Part shown: piece by piece, positions 19,792 through 29,083 of the stretch
Layout of the letters: each line of letters starts with the position of its first letter
How positions within the stretch are numbered: position 1 is the first letter of the stretch
Source: Campylobacter jejuni subsp. jejuni 414
Lineage (GTDB): Bacteria > Campylobacterota > Campylobacteria > Campylobacterales > Campylobacteraceae
Direction: 5' to 3'
Assembly: GCA_000163995.1 (NCBI GenBank)
Contig: CM000855.1
Location: 278,561 to 342,560, forward strand
Length of the DNA: 64,000 nt
Translations under genes and position numbers: made by a program
The notes under the pieces: model-generated
Databases searched by the model: none
Seen by the model: only the letters and a program-made list of their open reading frames with translations
Told to the model about the DNA's origin: nothing

Positions 19792-20732
19792 GAGTATTAA
19801 CAGGGCTTCAACCAAGTGGAGATTTGCACATAGGCAATTATTTTGGCGCGATAAAACAAATGGTAGATGCACAAGAAAAAAATCAAATGTTTATGTTTAT
19901 TGCAAATTATCATGCGATGACTTCTTCTCAAGATGGAGAAAAACTCAAGCAAAATTCTCTTAAAGCTGCTGCGGCTTTTTTAAGTCTTGGTATAGATCCA
20001 AAAAAAAGTGTTTTTTGGTTACAAAGTGATGTAAAAGAAGTGATGGAGCTTTATTGGATTTTATCACAATTTACTCCTATGGGCTTATTAGAGCGTGCAC
20101 ACAGCTATAAAGACAAAGTCGCTAAAGGACTTAGTGCTTCGCACGGGCTTTTTTCTTATCCTGTTTTAATGGCGGCAGATATTTTGCTTTTTGATACACA
20201 AATCGTTCCTGTGGGAAAAGATCAAATTCAACATGTTGAAATTGCACGTGATATTGCCTTAAAAGTTAATAACGAATGGGGTGAAATTTTCACTCTTCCA
20301 GAAGCTAGAGTTAATGAAGAAGTAGCTGTGGTTGTGGGTACTGATGGAGCAAAGATGAGTAAATCTTATCAAAATACTATAGACATTTTTAGCAGTGAAA
20401 AAGCTTTAAAAAAACAAATTTCTTCTATAGTAACAGATAGCACCGCTTTAGAAGATCCAAAAGATCATGAAAATTGCAGTGTATTTAAAATTGCAAAACT
20501 TTTTTTAGACGAAGTAGGACAAAAAGAACTTCAAATGCGTTATGAAAAAGGTGGTGAAGGTTATGGGCATTTTAAAATGTATTTAAATGATCTTGTAAAT
20601 GCATATTTTAAAGAAGCTAGAGAAAAATATAATGAACTTTTGGAAAAACCTTTGCATTTAAAAGAAATTTTGGATTTTGGTGCGACAAAGGCAAGAAAAA
20701 TCGCTCAAGAAAAAAATGCAAAAAATTTATGA
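19788..20732 (+). CDS. trpS: Tryptophanyl-tRNA synthetase, 3' end frameshifted
   Basis: This class I synthetase has the HIGH-like motif [13 protein letters not shown] and the KMSKS motif [11 protein letters not shown]. The body is complete, but the last residues differ from the expected tail. A tract of seven A at 20710-20716 shifts the frame, giving 314 residues ending EKNAKNL. With six A the frame would continue [12 protein letters not shown] and stop at 20748, giving 319 residues, the length I remember for C. jejuni TrpS. Only the extreme C-terminus changes, so the enzyme may still work. See the homopolymer finding. Confidence 0.93.
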   Translation: MRVLTGLQPSGDLHIGNYFGAIKQMVDAQEKNQMFMFIANYHAMTSSQDGEKLKQNSLKAAAAFLSLGIDPKKSVFWLQSDVKEVMELYWILSQFTPMGLLERAHSYKDKVAKGLSASHGLFSYPVLMAADILLFDTQIVPVGKDQIQHVEIARDIALKVNNEWGEIFTLPEARVNEEVAVVVGTDGAKMSKSYQNTIDIFSSEKALKKQISSIVTDSTALEDPKDHENCSVFKIAKLFLDEVGQKELQMRYEKGGEGYGHFKMYLNDLVNAYFKEAREKYNELLEKPLHLKEILDFGATKARKIAQEKNAKNL

Positions 20733-20758
20733 AAAAATCGGACTTTAGGGAGTAGAAA

Positions 20759-21994
20759 ATGCTAGATTTAAAAAATTTACAAAATAATTTTGATGAAGTA
20801 GCTAAAAAGTTAAAAAATAAAAAAGTTGATGAAAATATCTTAAAAAAACTTGCCGAACTTTTTGGAAGTTTAAAAAAGGAAAAAACAGCTTTGGAGGAAT
20901 TTCAAGCTTTTCAAAATAAATTTAGCAAAGAGCTTGCCACAGCCGAAGATAAAGAAAATTTAAAGATAAAGTTAAGTGAAAATAAAATCAAAATTAATGA
21001 ACAAAATACTAAGGTAAATGCCCTAGAAAATGAGCTTGAAGAAATTGCTCATGCTATTCCAAATATCCCTGATGAATGCGTGCCTGTGGGAGAAGATGAA
21101 GATGAAAATGTAGAACTTAAAAAGGTTTTAAATCCACCTAGTTTTGATTTTACTCCAAAAGAACATTTTGAATTGGGTGAGAGTTTAAATTGGCTTGATT
21201 TCGTGCGTGGAGTGAAAATTTCACAAAGTCGTTTTTGTGTGCTTAAAAATGAAGGGGCTTTATTAAGTCGTGCTTTGGTAAATTATATGATAGATTTTAA
21301 TAGAAGTCGTGGATTTGATTTTGTAAATGTACCTTTTTTGGTGAATGGTGCTACTATGTTTGGAACAGGGCAATTGCCAAAATTTAAAGAAGACATGTAT
21401 AAGGTAGATGATGAGGATTTGTATTTGATTTCAACTTCTGAAATTCCTGTGACCAATCTTTATAGTGGCGAAATTTTAGCTAGCGAGATTTTGCCTATAA
21501 AAATGACTTGTTATAGTGCTTGTTTTAGAAAAGAAGCGGGTAGTGCAGGACGTGATACAAGGGGTATTATAAGACAGCATCAGTTTGAAAAAGTAGAGCT
21601 TGTAAGCATTACTAAACCTGAACAAAGTGATAGTGTGTTTAATGAAATGCTTGAGTGTGCAAGTGATTTGCTTAGTTCTTTAGGATTATCACATAGACAT
21701 TTGATGCTTTGTACGGGAGATTTGGGTTTTAGTGCAACAAAAACTGTGGATCTTGAAGTATGGCTTCCAGGGCAAAATAAATATCGTGAAATTAGCTCTG
21801 TTTCAAATTGTCGTGATTTTCAAGCAAGACGTGCTAAGATTCGTTATAAAAATAAACAAGGAAAAAATGAACTTGTCCATACTTTAAACGGCTCTTCTTT
21901 GGCTGTAGGAAGAACTTTAGTAGCGATTATGGAAAATTACCAAGATAAAGAGGGAAAAATTCGCATTCCTGATGTTTTGAGAAAATATTTTTAA
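20759..21994 (+). CDS. serS: Seryl-tRNA synthetase
   Basis: A 411-residue class II synthetase. The N-terminal long coiled-coil (about residues 25-105) binds tRNA-Ser. The catalytic core has motif 2 [27 protein letters not shown] and motif 3 [20 protein letters not shown]. It starts eleven bases after the expected trpS end (20748) and ends ten bases before the TPR gene, so it is part of the der-aroK-trpS-serS operon. Confidence 0.97.
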   Translation: MLDLKNLQNNFDEVAKKLKNKKVDENILKKLAELFGSLKKEKTALEEFQAFQNKFSKELATAEDKENLKIKLSENKIKINEQNTKVNALENELEEIAHAIPNIPDECVPVGEDEDENVELKKVLNPPSFDFTPKEHFELGESLNWLDFVRGVKISQSRFCVLKNEGALLSRALVNYMIDFNRSRGFDFVNVPFLVNGATMFGTGQLPKFKEDMYKVDDEDLYLISTSEIPVTNLYSGEILASEILPIKMTCYSACFRKEAGSAGRDTRGIIRQHQFEKVELVSITKPEQSDSVFNEMLECASDLLSSLGLSHRHLMLCTGDLGFSATKTVDLEVWLPGQNKYREISSVSNCRDFQARRAKIRYKNKQGKNELVHTLNGSSLAVGRTLVAIMENYQDKEGKIRIPDVLRKYF

Positions 21995-22003
21995 AGAGTA
22001 TAG

Positions 22004-24469
22004 ATGGCTGAACAAGAAGATATAATACTAGAAAAACCTGAGGATAGCTTAAATCAGCAAAGACTTGATGAGAGTTTAGGAGAATTTAAGGGACAAGAGG
22101 GGCAAGCTCCAGAAGATGAAGAGTTTGCATCATTGCCAGAAGAATTACCTCAAGAAAATAGTGATAGTGGTTTTAAATTTACAAGAGAAAGTGCACCTGA
22201 AGATGTATCAACTTTTGAAGAAGTTCAAAGCCAAGAAGAACCTACCCCTTGGTATAAAGATCGTAAGTTTATGTCCCTTGTGGGTCTATCTTTAGGGATT
22301 ATTTGTATTTTAGTTTTTACACTTTTTTATTTAACTTTTAGTGAAGGAAAAATTAAACCAGATATTATAGCTTCTAAGCCTTTAGAACAACCTGTTGTTA
22401 TGCCTGATGAATCATATAAATATAATGATATGCAAAGAATTGACGGTATGATCCAAAAAGCAAATGCTTTATATTTAAAAGGCGAAGTTGAACAAGCTTT
22501 AAAAGTTTATGAGCAAGTTGCTGTATATAATGAATCTTTATCCAATTATAATTTAGGCGTTTCTCAAATGAATGAGAATAAATTTCAAGAAGCTTTCGAA
22601 AGTTTTAAAAAAGCTATAGCTAATGGCGAAAATCAAAGCGTATCTGCTATCAATGCAGCTGTTTGCGCTTTAAAGCTTAATGATAAAGAAAAATTTAGAT
22701 ATTATATTGATTTAGCTCAAGTGTATCTTCCAAAAGAGGGAAAATCAAAATTATATGATTATTATTTAAGCTTAATTAATTACTATAAAGGTTATTATCC
22801 TGAGGCTTTGCAAATGTTACAAAGAACGGATGTAGAGCCGTATTCTGATGTAGCAAAGTATTTATCTGCTAAAATTTATGCAAAAATGGATTTTGATTCT
22901 AAGGCTATACAGCAATTAAATTCTCAAGGTAATTTTGAATCCAGTTTGTCTTTAGGTCTTTTATATGCTAGAATAGGAGAATATGCTAAAGCTAAAATTG
23001 CTTTAAGCACGGCGATGAAAATTGAAAGAGATTTTAATCAGAGTTTGGCGGCTTTAACTTTGGTTGATATTAAAACAGGAAATTATCAAGATATGTTAAC
23101 ACGCTTGCAAAATTCTTATGATGATGATAAAGATAAGTATAAAATTTTAGATTCTTATAAAATTCAAGTTGGTTTAAATAAAGATCTTTTCAATATAGCA
23201 CTTGCTCAAAGTTCTTTTTCAAAAGATTTATTAAAAAAACAAAAAGATCAATTTGACTTGCTTTTCTATTTTGCACCTTATCAAGTTTTTGACAGCAAAC
23301 AGGCTGCTTTATATATTAAAAAAGCTAATGTTATGGATTTTGTAGATGATAGTGCTGATGCTGGAATTTATCTTAATACAAGTAAAGCCCTTTCATCTAC
23401 TAATGTAAAAATTGCCAATATTATCAATTATGCATTAAATCAGAAGTTGCGTCTTGCTAATCAAGAATTTCAAAAACTTATCAATGATTACCCAGAGCAT
23501 AGTATTTTACACTATAATTTGGCTTTAACCTACGCTCAAATGCAAAATTATGAGCTTGCTTATAAGCATTTTTCAAGTTCGTACCATCTTAATCCTAAAA
23601 ATTATTTAGCGGGCGCTTTTGCTATGTTTTGTGCAAAATTAATTGATATTGACACAACTAAACTTTATAATGAAATTCTTGATAATATAGCTGCTGATTC
23701 TAATTTTAAAGCCAATATGCAAAAAAGTATGTTATTTTTAGTTAATAATAATTATATTTCTATGCTTCCTTATTTAGATGAATCAAAAAAAGATACACCT
23801 TTGAGTTTGATTTTTGAAGCTATTATTGCTAAAAATAATAACCTTAACAATCAAGTAGATGTGAAAATTGCTAAATTGCGTTCGGAGTTGCCTGGCGACA
23901 TTTTGGCAAATATTTTGTATTTTAATTCTTTAAATTCTAATTTAAATATTAAAGAATATGCTCAAAATGCTCAAATTCATTTTAAAAATTTAAAATTTGA
24001 TTATCGTAGTGTTTTTGGCGGGCCAAATATTGCTAGAGAATTTTATATTAATTTAATGCATATTGCAGGGATTTTAAATTTGGAAAGACAAAAATTTAAA
24101 GAGTTGATTAATGTTTCAGAAACAAAAGATGAGGGGGTTTTGCAAACTTTAGCTTATTTGGATATTTTTGCACAGCAATATGAGGAAGCTTATGCACTTT
24201 ATAATTCTTTAATTGATGATTATGGAGCAAAAGATAGTAAAACTTTATTTTTGGCAGCAGTAGCGGCCGTAGGTGCAAATAATCCAAATTCGGCTATAGC
24301 ACTTTTGCAGCTCTCTAAACTTACAGATAGAAATAATAAAGAAAGTAAAGCAGCTCTTGGTATGCTATATCAAGAAGTAAAGAACTATGAAGCTGCAATA
24401 TCTCAATATAAAACTCTACCTAATAATTTTAAAAGTGAATTTTTTACTTTTGATATTAATAACAATTAA
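22004..24469 (+). CDS. Large single-pass TPR-repeat membrane protein (Cj0390-like)
   Basis: The 821-residue protein begins with an acidic Gln/Glu-rich cytoplasmic region of about 85 residues. One membrane helix (FMSLVGLSLGIICILVFTLFYLTF, about 88-111) follows, then a long helical region of tetratricopeptide repeats (for example NALYLKGEVEQALKVYEQV and LGVSQMNENKFQEAFESFKKA). The repeats should be periplasmic. Epsilonproteobacterial proteins of this type include flagellar-motor scaffold proteins, and I recall the ortholog being tied to motility, but that is not visible in the sequence. It ends at a strong bidirectional terminator. Confidence 0.82.
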   Translation: MAEQEDIILEKPEDSLNQQRLDESLGEFKGQEGQAPEDEEFASLPEELPQENSDSGFKFTRESAPEDVSTFEEVQSQEEPTPWYKDRKFMSLVGLSLGIICILVFTLFYLTFSEGKIKPDIIASKPLEQPVVMPDESYKYNDMQRIDGMIQKANALYLKGEVEQALKVYEQVAVYNESLSNYNLGVSQMNENKFQEAFESFKKAIANGENQSVSAINAAVCALKLNDKEKFRYYIDLAQVYLPKEGKSKLYDYYLSLINYYKGYYPEALQMLQRTDVEPYSDVAKYLSAKIYAKMDFDSKAIQQLNSQGNFESSLSLGLLYARIGEYAKAKIALSTAMKIERDFNQSLAALTLVDIKTGNYQDMLTRLQNSYDDDKDKYKILDSYKIQVGLNKDLFNIALAQSSFSKDLLKKQKDQFDLLFYFAPYQVFDSKQAALYIKKANVMDFVDDSADAGIYLNTSKALSSTNVKIANIINYALNQKLRLANQEFQKLINDYPEHSILHYNLALTYAQMQNYELAYKHFSSSYHLNPKNYLAGAFAMFCAKLIDIDTTKLYNEILDNIAADSNFKANMQKSMLFLVNNNYISMLPYLDESKKDTPLSLIFEAIIAKNNNLNNQVDVKIAKLRSELPGDILANILYFNSLNSNLNIKEYAQNAQIHFKNLKFDYRSVFGGPNIAREFYINLMHIAGILNLERQKFKELINVSETKDEGVLQTLAYLDIFAQQYEEAYALYNSLIDDYGAKDSKTLFLAAVAAVGANNPNSAIALLQLSKLTDRNNKESKAALGMLYQEVKNYEAAISQYKTLPNNFKSEFFTFDINNN

Positions 24470-24497
24470 AAATGCTTAGAAAATTCTAAGCATTTTT
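24468..24497. terminator. Bidirectional terminator between the TPR gene and the sigma28 gene
   Basis: A perfect 13-base stem (AAAAATGCTTAGA / TCTAAGCATTTTT) with a four-base loop lies between convergent stop codons. It provides a T-run on each strand. Confidence 0.93.
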
Positions 24498-24499
24498 AA

Positions 24500-25135
24500 T
24501 TAAGCTTGAAGATTTAGGGTTTTTCCACCTAGTTCATTGATACGATCACTGACTTTTTTAAGTGCTGTATCTATTGTATCTTGGCTGATTTGAGGAAGTT
24601 TTCCACCCCACATTTTTTCCGCTTGCTCAAATCCTTTTTTCATACCTTCAAGACCTTTTTTTAATTTTTCAACATCATCGCCACCGCCTTTAATGACAAA
24701 ATCTGCGATGCGATTGGCTGTATTTTCCACCCCAAAAAAACCATTTTCACTTACAAGTTGTTGAAGTTCATTGGCATTCATATGAAGTGGATTTTTGCCA
24801 CTGTAACCTAAAGATGCAAAATCAATATTTGCAAGTATGGATTTTGCAGTATCTAAATTAGTACCATTTAAAAGACTACTTAGTCCGGCTTGAGCATTGC
24901 TTGAACCTATTACAGTATTCATTGTTTGTTGTTGAAACTGAATTAGGTAAATTTGCGTAATGCCTTTTCCGCCAAGTGCATTTAATTTTTCAAGGGTATT
25001 TTTATCTATATCCTTGCTAGAATTAGCACTTTGAACATTTTTGTCTTTTGTGTTTTCTTTAGCATCATTTGCCTTTTTATTGCTAACTTGTGTTTGTGTC
25101 ATGCTAGCGATATTTGAAAAAGTATTCACTTGCAT
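24500..25135 (-). CDS. Flagellar-coexpressed protein of unknown function (Cj0391c-like)
   Basis: A 211-residue soluble protein rich in Asn, Ser, Lys and Gln, with no cleavable signal. The N-terminus (MQVNTFSNIASMTQTQVSNKK) looks like that of flagellar secretion substrates. The central part has QIYLIQFQQQTMNTVIG and KNPLHMNANELQQLVSENGFFGVENTANRIADF. A sigma28-type promoter stands upstream, so it is likely made with the late flagellar genes. I think it may be one of the Fed (flagellar co-expressed determinant) proteins but am not certain. Confidence 0.8.
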   Translation of the reverse strand: MQVNTFSNIASMTQTQVSNKKANDAKENTKDKNVQSANSSKDIDKNTLEKLNALGGKGITQIYLIQFQQQTMNTVIGSSNAQAGLSSLLNGTNLDTAKSILANIDFASLGYSGKNPLHMNANELQQLVSENGFFGVENTANRIADFVIKGGGDDVEKLKKGLEGMKKGFEQAEKMWGGKLPQISQDTIDTALKKVSDRINELGGKTLNLQA

Positions 25136-25160
25136 ATTTGCTCCTTTGTGTGAGGCTTTA

Positions 25161-25191
25161 ATTTATATCGACTTTTGATTTAAAAAATTTA
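25161..25191 (-). promoter_or_regulatory. Putative sigma28 (FliA) promoter
   Basis: On the minus strand, TAAATT is followed after 15 bases by CGATATAAAT, a good match to the Campylobacter FliA -10 (CGATWT). It lies about 30 bases upstream of the Cj0391c-like start, with an AAAGGAG ribosome-binding site downstream. Confidence 0.65.
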
Positions 25192-25231
25192 CAAGGATAT
25201 TAAATTCCTTGTTTTTAAGAAATTTAATGTT

Positions 25232-26674
25232 TTACTGTAAATAATAAGCAATTTGTTCTTTGTTAAGAATACGAATAAGATTGCTAGTACCTTCTACTCC
25301 TGTTGGAAAGCCTGCAGTTAAAAGATAGCATTTATTTTCATCTATATAACCTTTTTCAACGCTTGATTTTACGGAGTCTTTTAATAATTCTGTAAGTTCA
25401 TTGCTTTTGTTAACTAAGATTGCAGGATTAACTCCCCAAACTATACTTAAAGAGTTTAAGGTTTTTTCAGAATGTCCTACGGCTATAATTTCTATATTTG
25501 GACGATATCTTGCGATTTTAATTGCAGATTTTCCGCTACTTGTTAAAGAAAAAATAGCATCAGCACTAAGATCTGTTGCAAGATGAGCTGAAGAACGCAT
25601 GATTTTATCTGTATTGTCTAAATCATTAAAATCATTAAATTTGTTATATGGATAGCGTTTTTCTGTTTCTATTATAGTTTGACACATTATATCAACGGCA
25701 TTTGCAGGATCTATACCAACAGCACTTTCTTCACTTAGCATTACCGCATCTGTTCCATCTAAAACAGCATTTGCAACATCTGAAATTTCAGCTCTTGTAG
25801 CGGTTTTGATTTTGGTTAATGAAAAAAGCATCTGAGTTGCAGTAATAACAGGTTTAGAAGCATTATTTGCTTTTTGTATGATTTCTTTTTGGATATTAGG
25901 AACTTTATAATAAGGTACTTCAATACCTAAATCTCCTCTTGCAACCATTATACCATCACTAGATTTAATGATTTCATCAATATTTTCTACCGCATCAAAT
26001 TTTTCAATTTTTGCAAAAATAGATATTTTTGCGTTATTTCGTGTTAAAATTTCACGGACTTCATCAATATCGTGTGCGTTTTGCACAAAAGATATTGCTA
26101 AAAAATCTACTTCATTTTTTATACCCCAAAGCAAATCATTTTTATCTTTTTGTGTAATAATATCAATATTAATTTTAGTATTTGGAAAGTTAATGCCTTT
26201 GTTTGAATTTAAAAAACCATCATTTTCTATGATAGTTTCAATTTTTTGATTGTCTATATTTACTACTTTAGCACGAATTGATCCATCATATAGGTAAATG
26301 TATTCATCAATTTTTAACATATCTAAAATAGATTTTTGATTAATGCTGATTTTATAGTGATTTTGAGTAATCTTTTTCCCTAAAATTGTTTCACGATAAA
26401 AATCAAGTTTGTCACCCTTTTTTAATTCAAAGGGTTCTTTAAGTTCACCTGTGCGAATTTTAGGGCCACTAATATCTTGCAAAATTCCAATACGAGTGTG
26501 TAATTCTTTGGCTACTCTTCTTATGGCATCTAAGTTTTTTTTATGATATTCATGCGTTCCATGAGAAAAATTTAAACGGAAGACATTTACACCATTGATA
26601 ATCATTTGGCGTAGAATTTCTTCTTTTTCGCTTGCTGGACCTACTGTGGCTACAATTTTTGTTTTTTTAAGCAT
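25232..26674 (-). CDS. pyk: Pyruvate kinase
   Basis: It converts phosphoenolpyruvate and ADP to pyruvate and ATP. The 480 residues contain KIVATVGPASE, FRLNFSHGTHEYH, the active-site signature SIFAKIEKFDAVENIDEI and MVARGDLGIEVPYYKVPNIQK, then ATQMLFSL and the C-terminal domain. C. jejuni generally lacks phosphofructokinase, so this enzyme serves lower glycolysis and anaplerotic carbon flow. Confidence 0.96.
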   Translation of the reverse strand: MLKKTKIVATVGPASEKEEILRQMIINGVNVFRLNFSHGTHEYHKKNLDAIRRVAKELHTRIGILQDISGPKIRTGELKEPFELKKGDKLDFYRETILGKKITQNHYKISINQKSILDMLKIDEYIYLYDGSIRAKVVNIDNQKIETIIENDGFLNSNKGINFPNTKINIDIITQKDKNDLLWGIKNEVDFLAISFVQNAHDIDEVREILTRNNAKISIFAKIEKFDAVENIDEIIKSSDGIMVARGDLGIEVPYYKVPNIQKEIIQKANNASKPVITATQMLFSLTKIKTATRAEISDVANAVLDGTDAVMLSEESAVGIDPANAVDIMCQTIIETEKRYPYNKFNDFNDLDNTDKIMRSSAHLATDLSADAIFSLTSSGKSAIKIARYRPNIEIIAVGHSEKTLNSLSIVWGVNPAILVNKSNELTELLKDSVKSSVEKGYIDENKCYLLTAGFPTGVEGTSNLIRILNKEQIAYYLQ

Positions 26675-26722
26675 GGTAACTCCTTTTGAAATTATTGTAG
26701 CTAAAATATAGAAACAAAATGA

Positions 26723-28069
26723 TTACAATAATTCTGAAGAAAATTGATCTTCGTTAAATTGCATTCCTAAATAATCACATATAAGCTTTGCATCTCTTTC
26801 AGCATTTCCTAAACAACTTGTTGCTCCAGGACTTGGAGTCATATTGAAAATAATACCAGGAGTTTCTGTGATGCTTGCTTCACCTAACATTAATTCTCCT
26901 TTGGTTTTATCAATAACTTGTGGTCTTATACCACCAAAACCTTTTGCGTAATAAATATCACTTGTTTTAAGACTTGGAACTATTTTTTTAGCATCTTTGA
27001 CAAATAAACTTTTATCAATAAAAGGTAGCTCAAAAAGATAATTATAAATGATGTAATTTCTAATTGTCGTATCTTTCAACATATTAAAAGTTACTCTTAA
27101 AACAGTTTTATCAAGTTTTAGCGCTTCAAAAAATTCTGGAACTGATTTTAAACCGTGATAACGTTCTAGCTTTGGGATAGCAAGTGCAGTAGGTCCAAAG
27201 CGAGTATTCATATTGGCAAACAAATCAGGATCTCCATGAAGAGCTGCAAATGGAAGTTTAGGATTTTGCACCATATAAACTTTACCGTTTAAAAGTTTTT
27301 GTTTGGTTAAATAAAAACTTCCTGCAATAGGCCAGCAAGATTTATCTGTACCTAAATTCATTTTATGTGCCAAATATAAAGAGTGTGCTCCGGCATTAAC
27401 AACTACACTTTTGGCATGGTATTCTTGATGATTTGAGGTTTTTAATATAAAAATATCATCTTTTTTTTCTATGTGAATAATTTCTTGATTAAAAGCAACA
27501 AAAGTGTTTTTATTTTGTTTTTGAGCTTGTTCTATTAGATTTATACTCATTTTTCCAAAATCTATAGTTGTAAAAGTTTCGCCACTTTCAACACCCATAG
27601 CACAGATATTTTCAGGTCTGTCCTGATTGCAATCTTCTCCTAAAACAACCTTAGGTTCAATTTCTTTGATTTTTGCTTTATCGAAAAATTTTATATAAGG
27701 ATAAAGTTCTTTAAATTCCTCATAGCGTTTTTTCATATAATCACATTCTATTTCTCCAACAGCTAGAGCCATTTTTTGATGAGAAAACATGAAATTATTT
27801 TGTGCATTTTGCATGAGTCCATATTTAACTATCATATCAGCTGTTCTTTTTACTTTTTGTGCTTTTTCTAGAGTATAATTGGTTTCGATATCTCCACAAT
27901 GAATGGTTTGAGAATTGCTAGTTCCTTTAGAATTTAATGTTGCAGCTGTATTATATTTTTCTATTAAAGCAATATTTTTAATATTTGTATATCTTGCAAG
28001 CTCGTAAAATAATGCTGCTCCTGAAATTCCAGCTCCGATGACAAGCACATCAAATTCTTGTTGGTCCAT
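26723..28069 (-). CDS. mqo: FAD-dependent malate:quinone oxidoreductase-like protein
   Basis: A 448-residue flavoprotein with the N-terminal dinucleotide-binding motif VLVIGAGISGAALFYELAR. Other family segments are GTSNSQTIHCGDIETNYT, VVNAGAHSLYLAHKM and the C-terminal GEASITETPGIIFNMTPSPGATSCL. It matches the Mqo family, which oxidises malate and reduces quinone at the membrane. From memory the ortholog is Cj0393c, annotated as malate:quinone oxidoreductase. The 118-base upstream gap presumably holds its promoter. Confidence 0.88.
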   Translation of the reverse strand: MDQQEFDVLVIGAGISGAALFYELARYTNIKNIALIEKYNTAATLNSKGTSNSQTIHCGDIETNYTLEKAQKVKRTADMIVKYGLMQNAQNNFMFSHQKMALAVGEIECDYMKKRYEEFKELYPYIKFFDKAKIKEIEPKVVLGEDCNQDRPENICAMGVESGETFTTIDFGKMSINLIEQAQKQNKNTFVAFNQEIIHIEKKDDIFILKTSNHQEYHAKSVVVNAGAHSLYLAHKMNLGTDKSCWPIAGSFYLTKQKLLNGKVYMVQNPKLPFAALHGDPDLFANMNTRFGPTALAIPKLERYHGLKSVPEFFEALKLDKTVLRVTFNMLKDTTIRNYIIYNYLFELPFIDKSLFVKDAKKIVPSLKTSDIYYAKGFGGIRPQVIDKTKGELMLGEASITETPGIIFNMTPSPGATSCLGNAERDAKLICDYLGMQFNEDQFSSELL

Positions 28070-28187
28070 TGTTTTTCCTTATTTTATTTTAATAAACTTT
28101 CTTGTAAATGTAAGTTTAATTGAATTTGTTTTACGAAAAGCTAAATTTCATTGGGTTTTAATATCAATGAGAATTTTTGTAACATTT

Positions 28188-28817
28188 TTAATAAAGTAAA
28201 TTAGGATTTTCTTTTATGATTTTTTTCATTCCTCGAAATATTAAAAGTTTATCATAGATTGCGTGATCAAAGTAGTTTGCTAAAAATTGCCCATCTCCAC
28301 CAGTAAAATAAAGCTTTTTGTTTTGAGCAGCATCTTTTATTAGCAGATAGATTCCTTTAAAAACACCATAACTTAAAGCATCCATTGTTTTTTGTGGGAA
28401 TGCATCAAGACTAACTTGAGTATTAAATTCGCTTTTTAATCGTGGTGAAATATAGCTATAAATTTTTTTATAATTTGCAATACCCGGCAAGATAAAACCA
28501 CCAAGATGTATAGAGTTGGAGATAATATCAATTGTAATAGCACTACCTGCATCCACAACAACCCCATCTTCAATAGTATAACAAGCTGCTATACGATCAA
28601 TTCCTAATCCTTGATAAATCGTATCAAATAAAAAATAAGGCTCAAGGTTAATAAAATTTTTTTGATTTTTTAAATATTCTTTAAGATGTTCGTTGACATT
28701 GATATAAAAAATTTTTTGTTCATTTTTAAATTCTAAAAATTGATCTATGCTAAGAGTGAAATATTTATTATTATCTAGGAAATTAGCATTTGAATTCCCA
28801 ATATCGCAGAGTAACAT
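28188..28817 (-). CDS. coaX: Type III pantothenate kinase
   Basis: CoaX performs the first step of coenzyme A synthesis. The 209-residue protein has the ASKHA-fold phosphate loop CDIGNSNANF, the GIDRIAACYT motif, VVDAGSAITIDIISN with catalytic Asp, HLGGFILPGI and the late adenosine-binding FTGGDG. Length is typical of the short epsilonproteobacterial form. Confidence 0.94.
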   Translation of the reverse strand: MLLCDIGNSNANFLDNNKYFTLSIDQFLEFKNEQKIFYINVNEHLKEYLKNQKNFINLEPYFLFDTIYQGLGIDRIAACYTIEDGVVVDAGSAITIDIISNSIHLGGFILPGIANYKKIYSYISPRLKSEFNTQVSLDAFPQKTMDALSYGVFKGIYLLIKDAAQNKKLYFTGGDGQFLANYFDHAIYDKLLIFRGMKKIIKENPNLLY

Positions 28818-28838
28818 AGATGTTAAATCCTTTCATTT

Positions 28839-28943
28839 TTAGATGATTTTTTGCTTTAGAGCAAAGGGAAGCCATGCTAAAAAATATTTGTTATTTGTAT
28901 TCGTTTGCCGTGCTAGATTTTCTAAAAATAAGGTATCTTTCAT
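28839..28943 (-). CDS. Possible small protein of 34 residues (Cj0395c region)
   Basis: Within the 266-base gap between coaX and the BamB-like gene, one minus-strand frame runs ATG to TAA with protein-like composition (starts MKDTLFLENLARQ, ends LPFALKQKII). The ribosome-binding site is weak, and the frame is closed just upstream by TAA. It may be a small gene or the remnant of a longer one; I recall a small annotated gene in this position in the reference strain. Nothing is known of its function. Confidence 0.35.
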   Translation of the reverse strand: MKDTLFLENLARQTNTNNKYFLAWLPFALKQKII

Positions 28944-29025
28944 TAAAAATTTGTTTTCCCTGTAATAAAAAAAATGTTATTCTGATCTTTAGCACAAAGA
29001 TAACTTTCTTCTGATTAACACGCTT

Positions 29026-29069
29026 AAATAATAAAGGTTTCAAATTTAATTTTAAAGCCTTTATTATTT
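29026..29069. terminator. Hairpin downstream of the BamB-like gene
   Basis: A 12-base stem (AAATAATAAAGG / CCTTTATTATTT) with a loop of about 20 bases lies 15 bases past the 29084 stop. The T-tail on the minus strand is weak, so termination is likely but not certain. Confidence 0.55.
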
Positions 29070-29083
29070 GTTTTAAAATTTTA

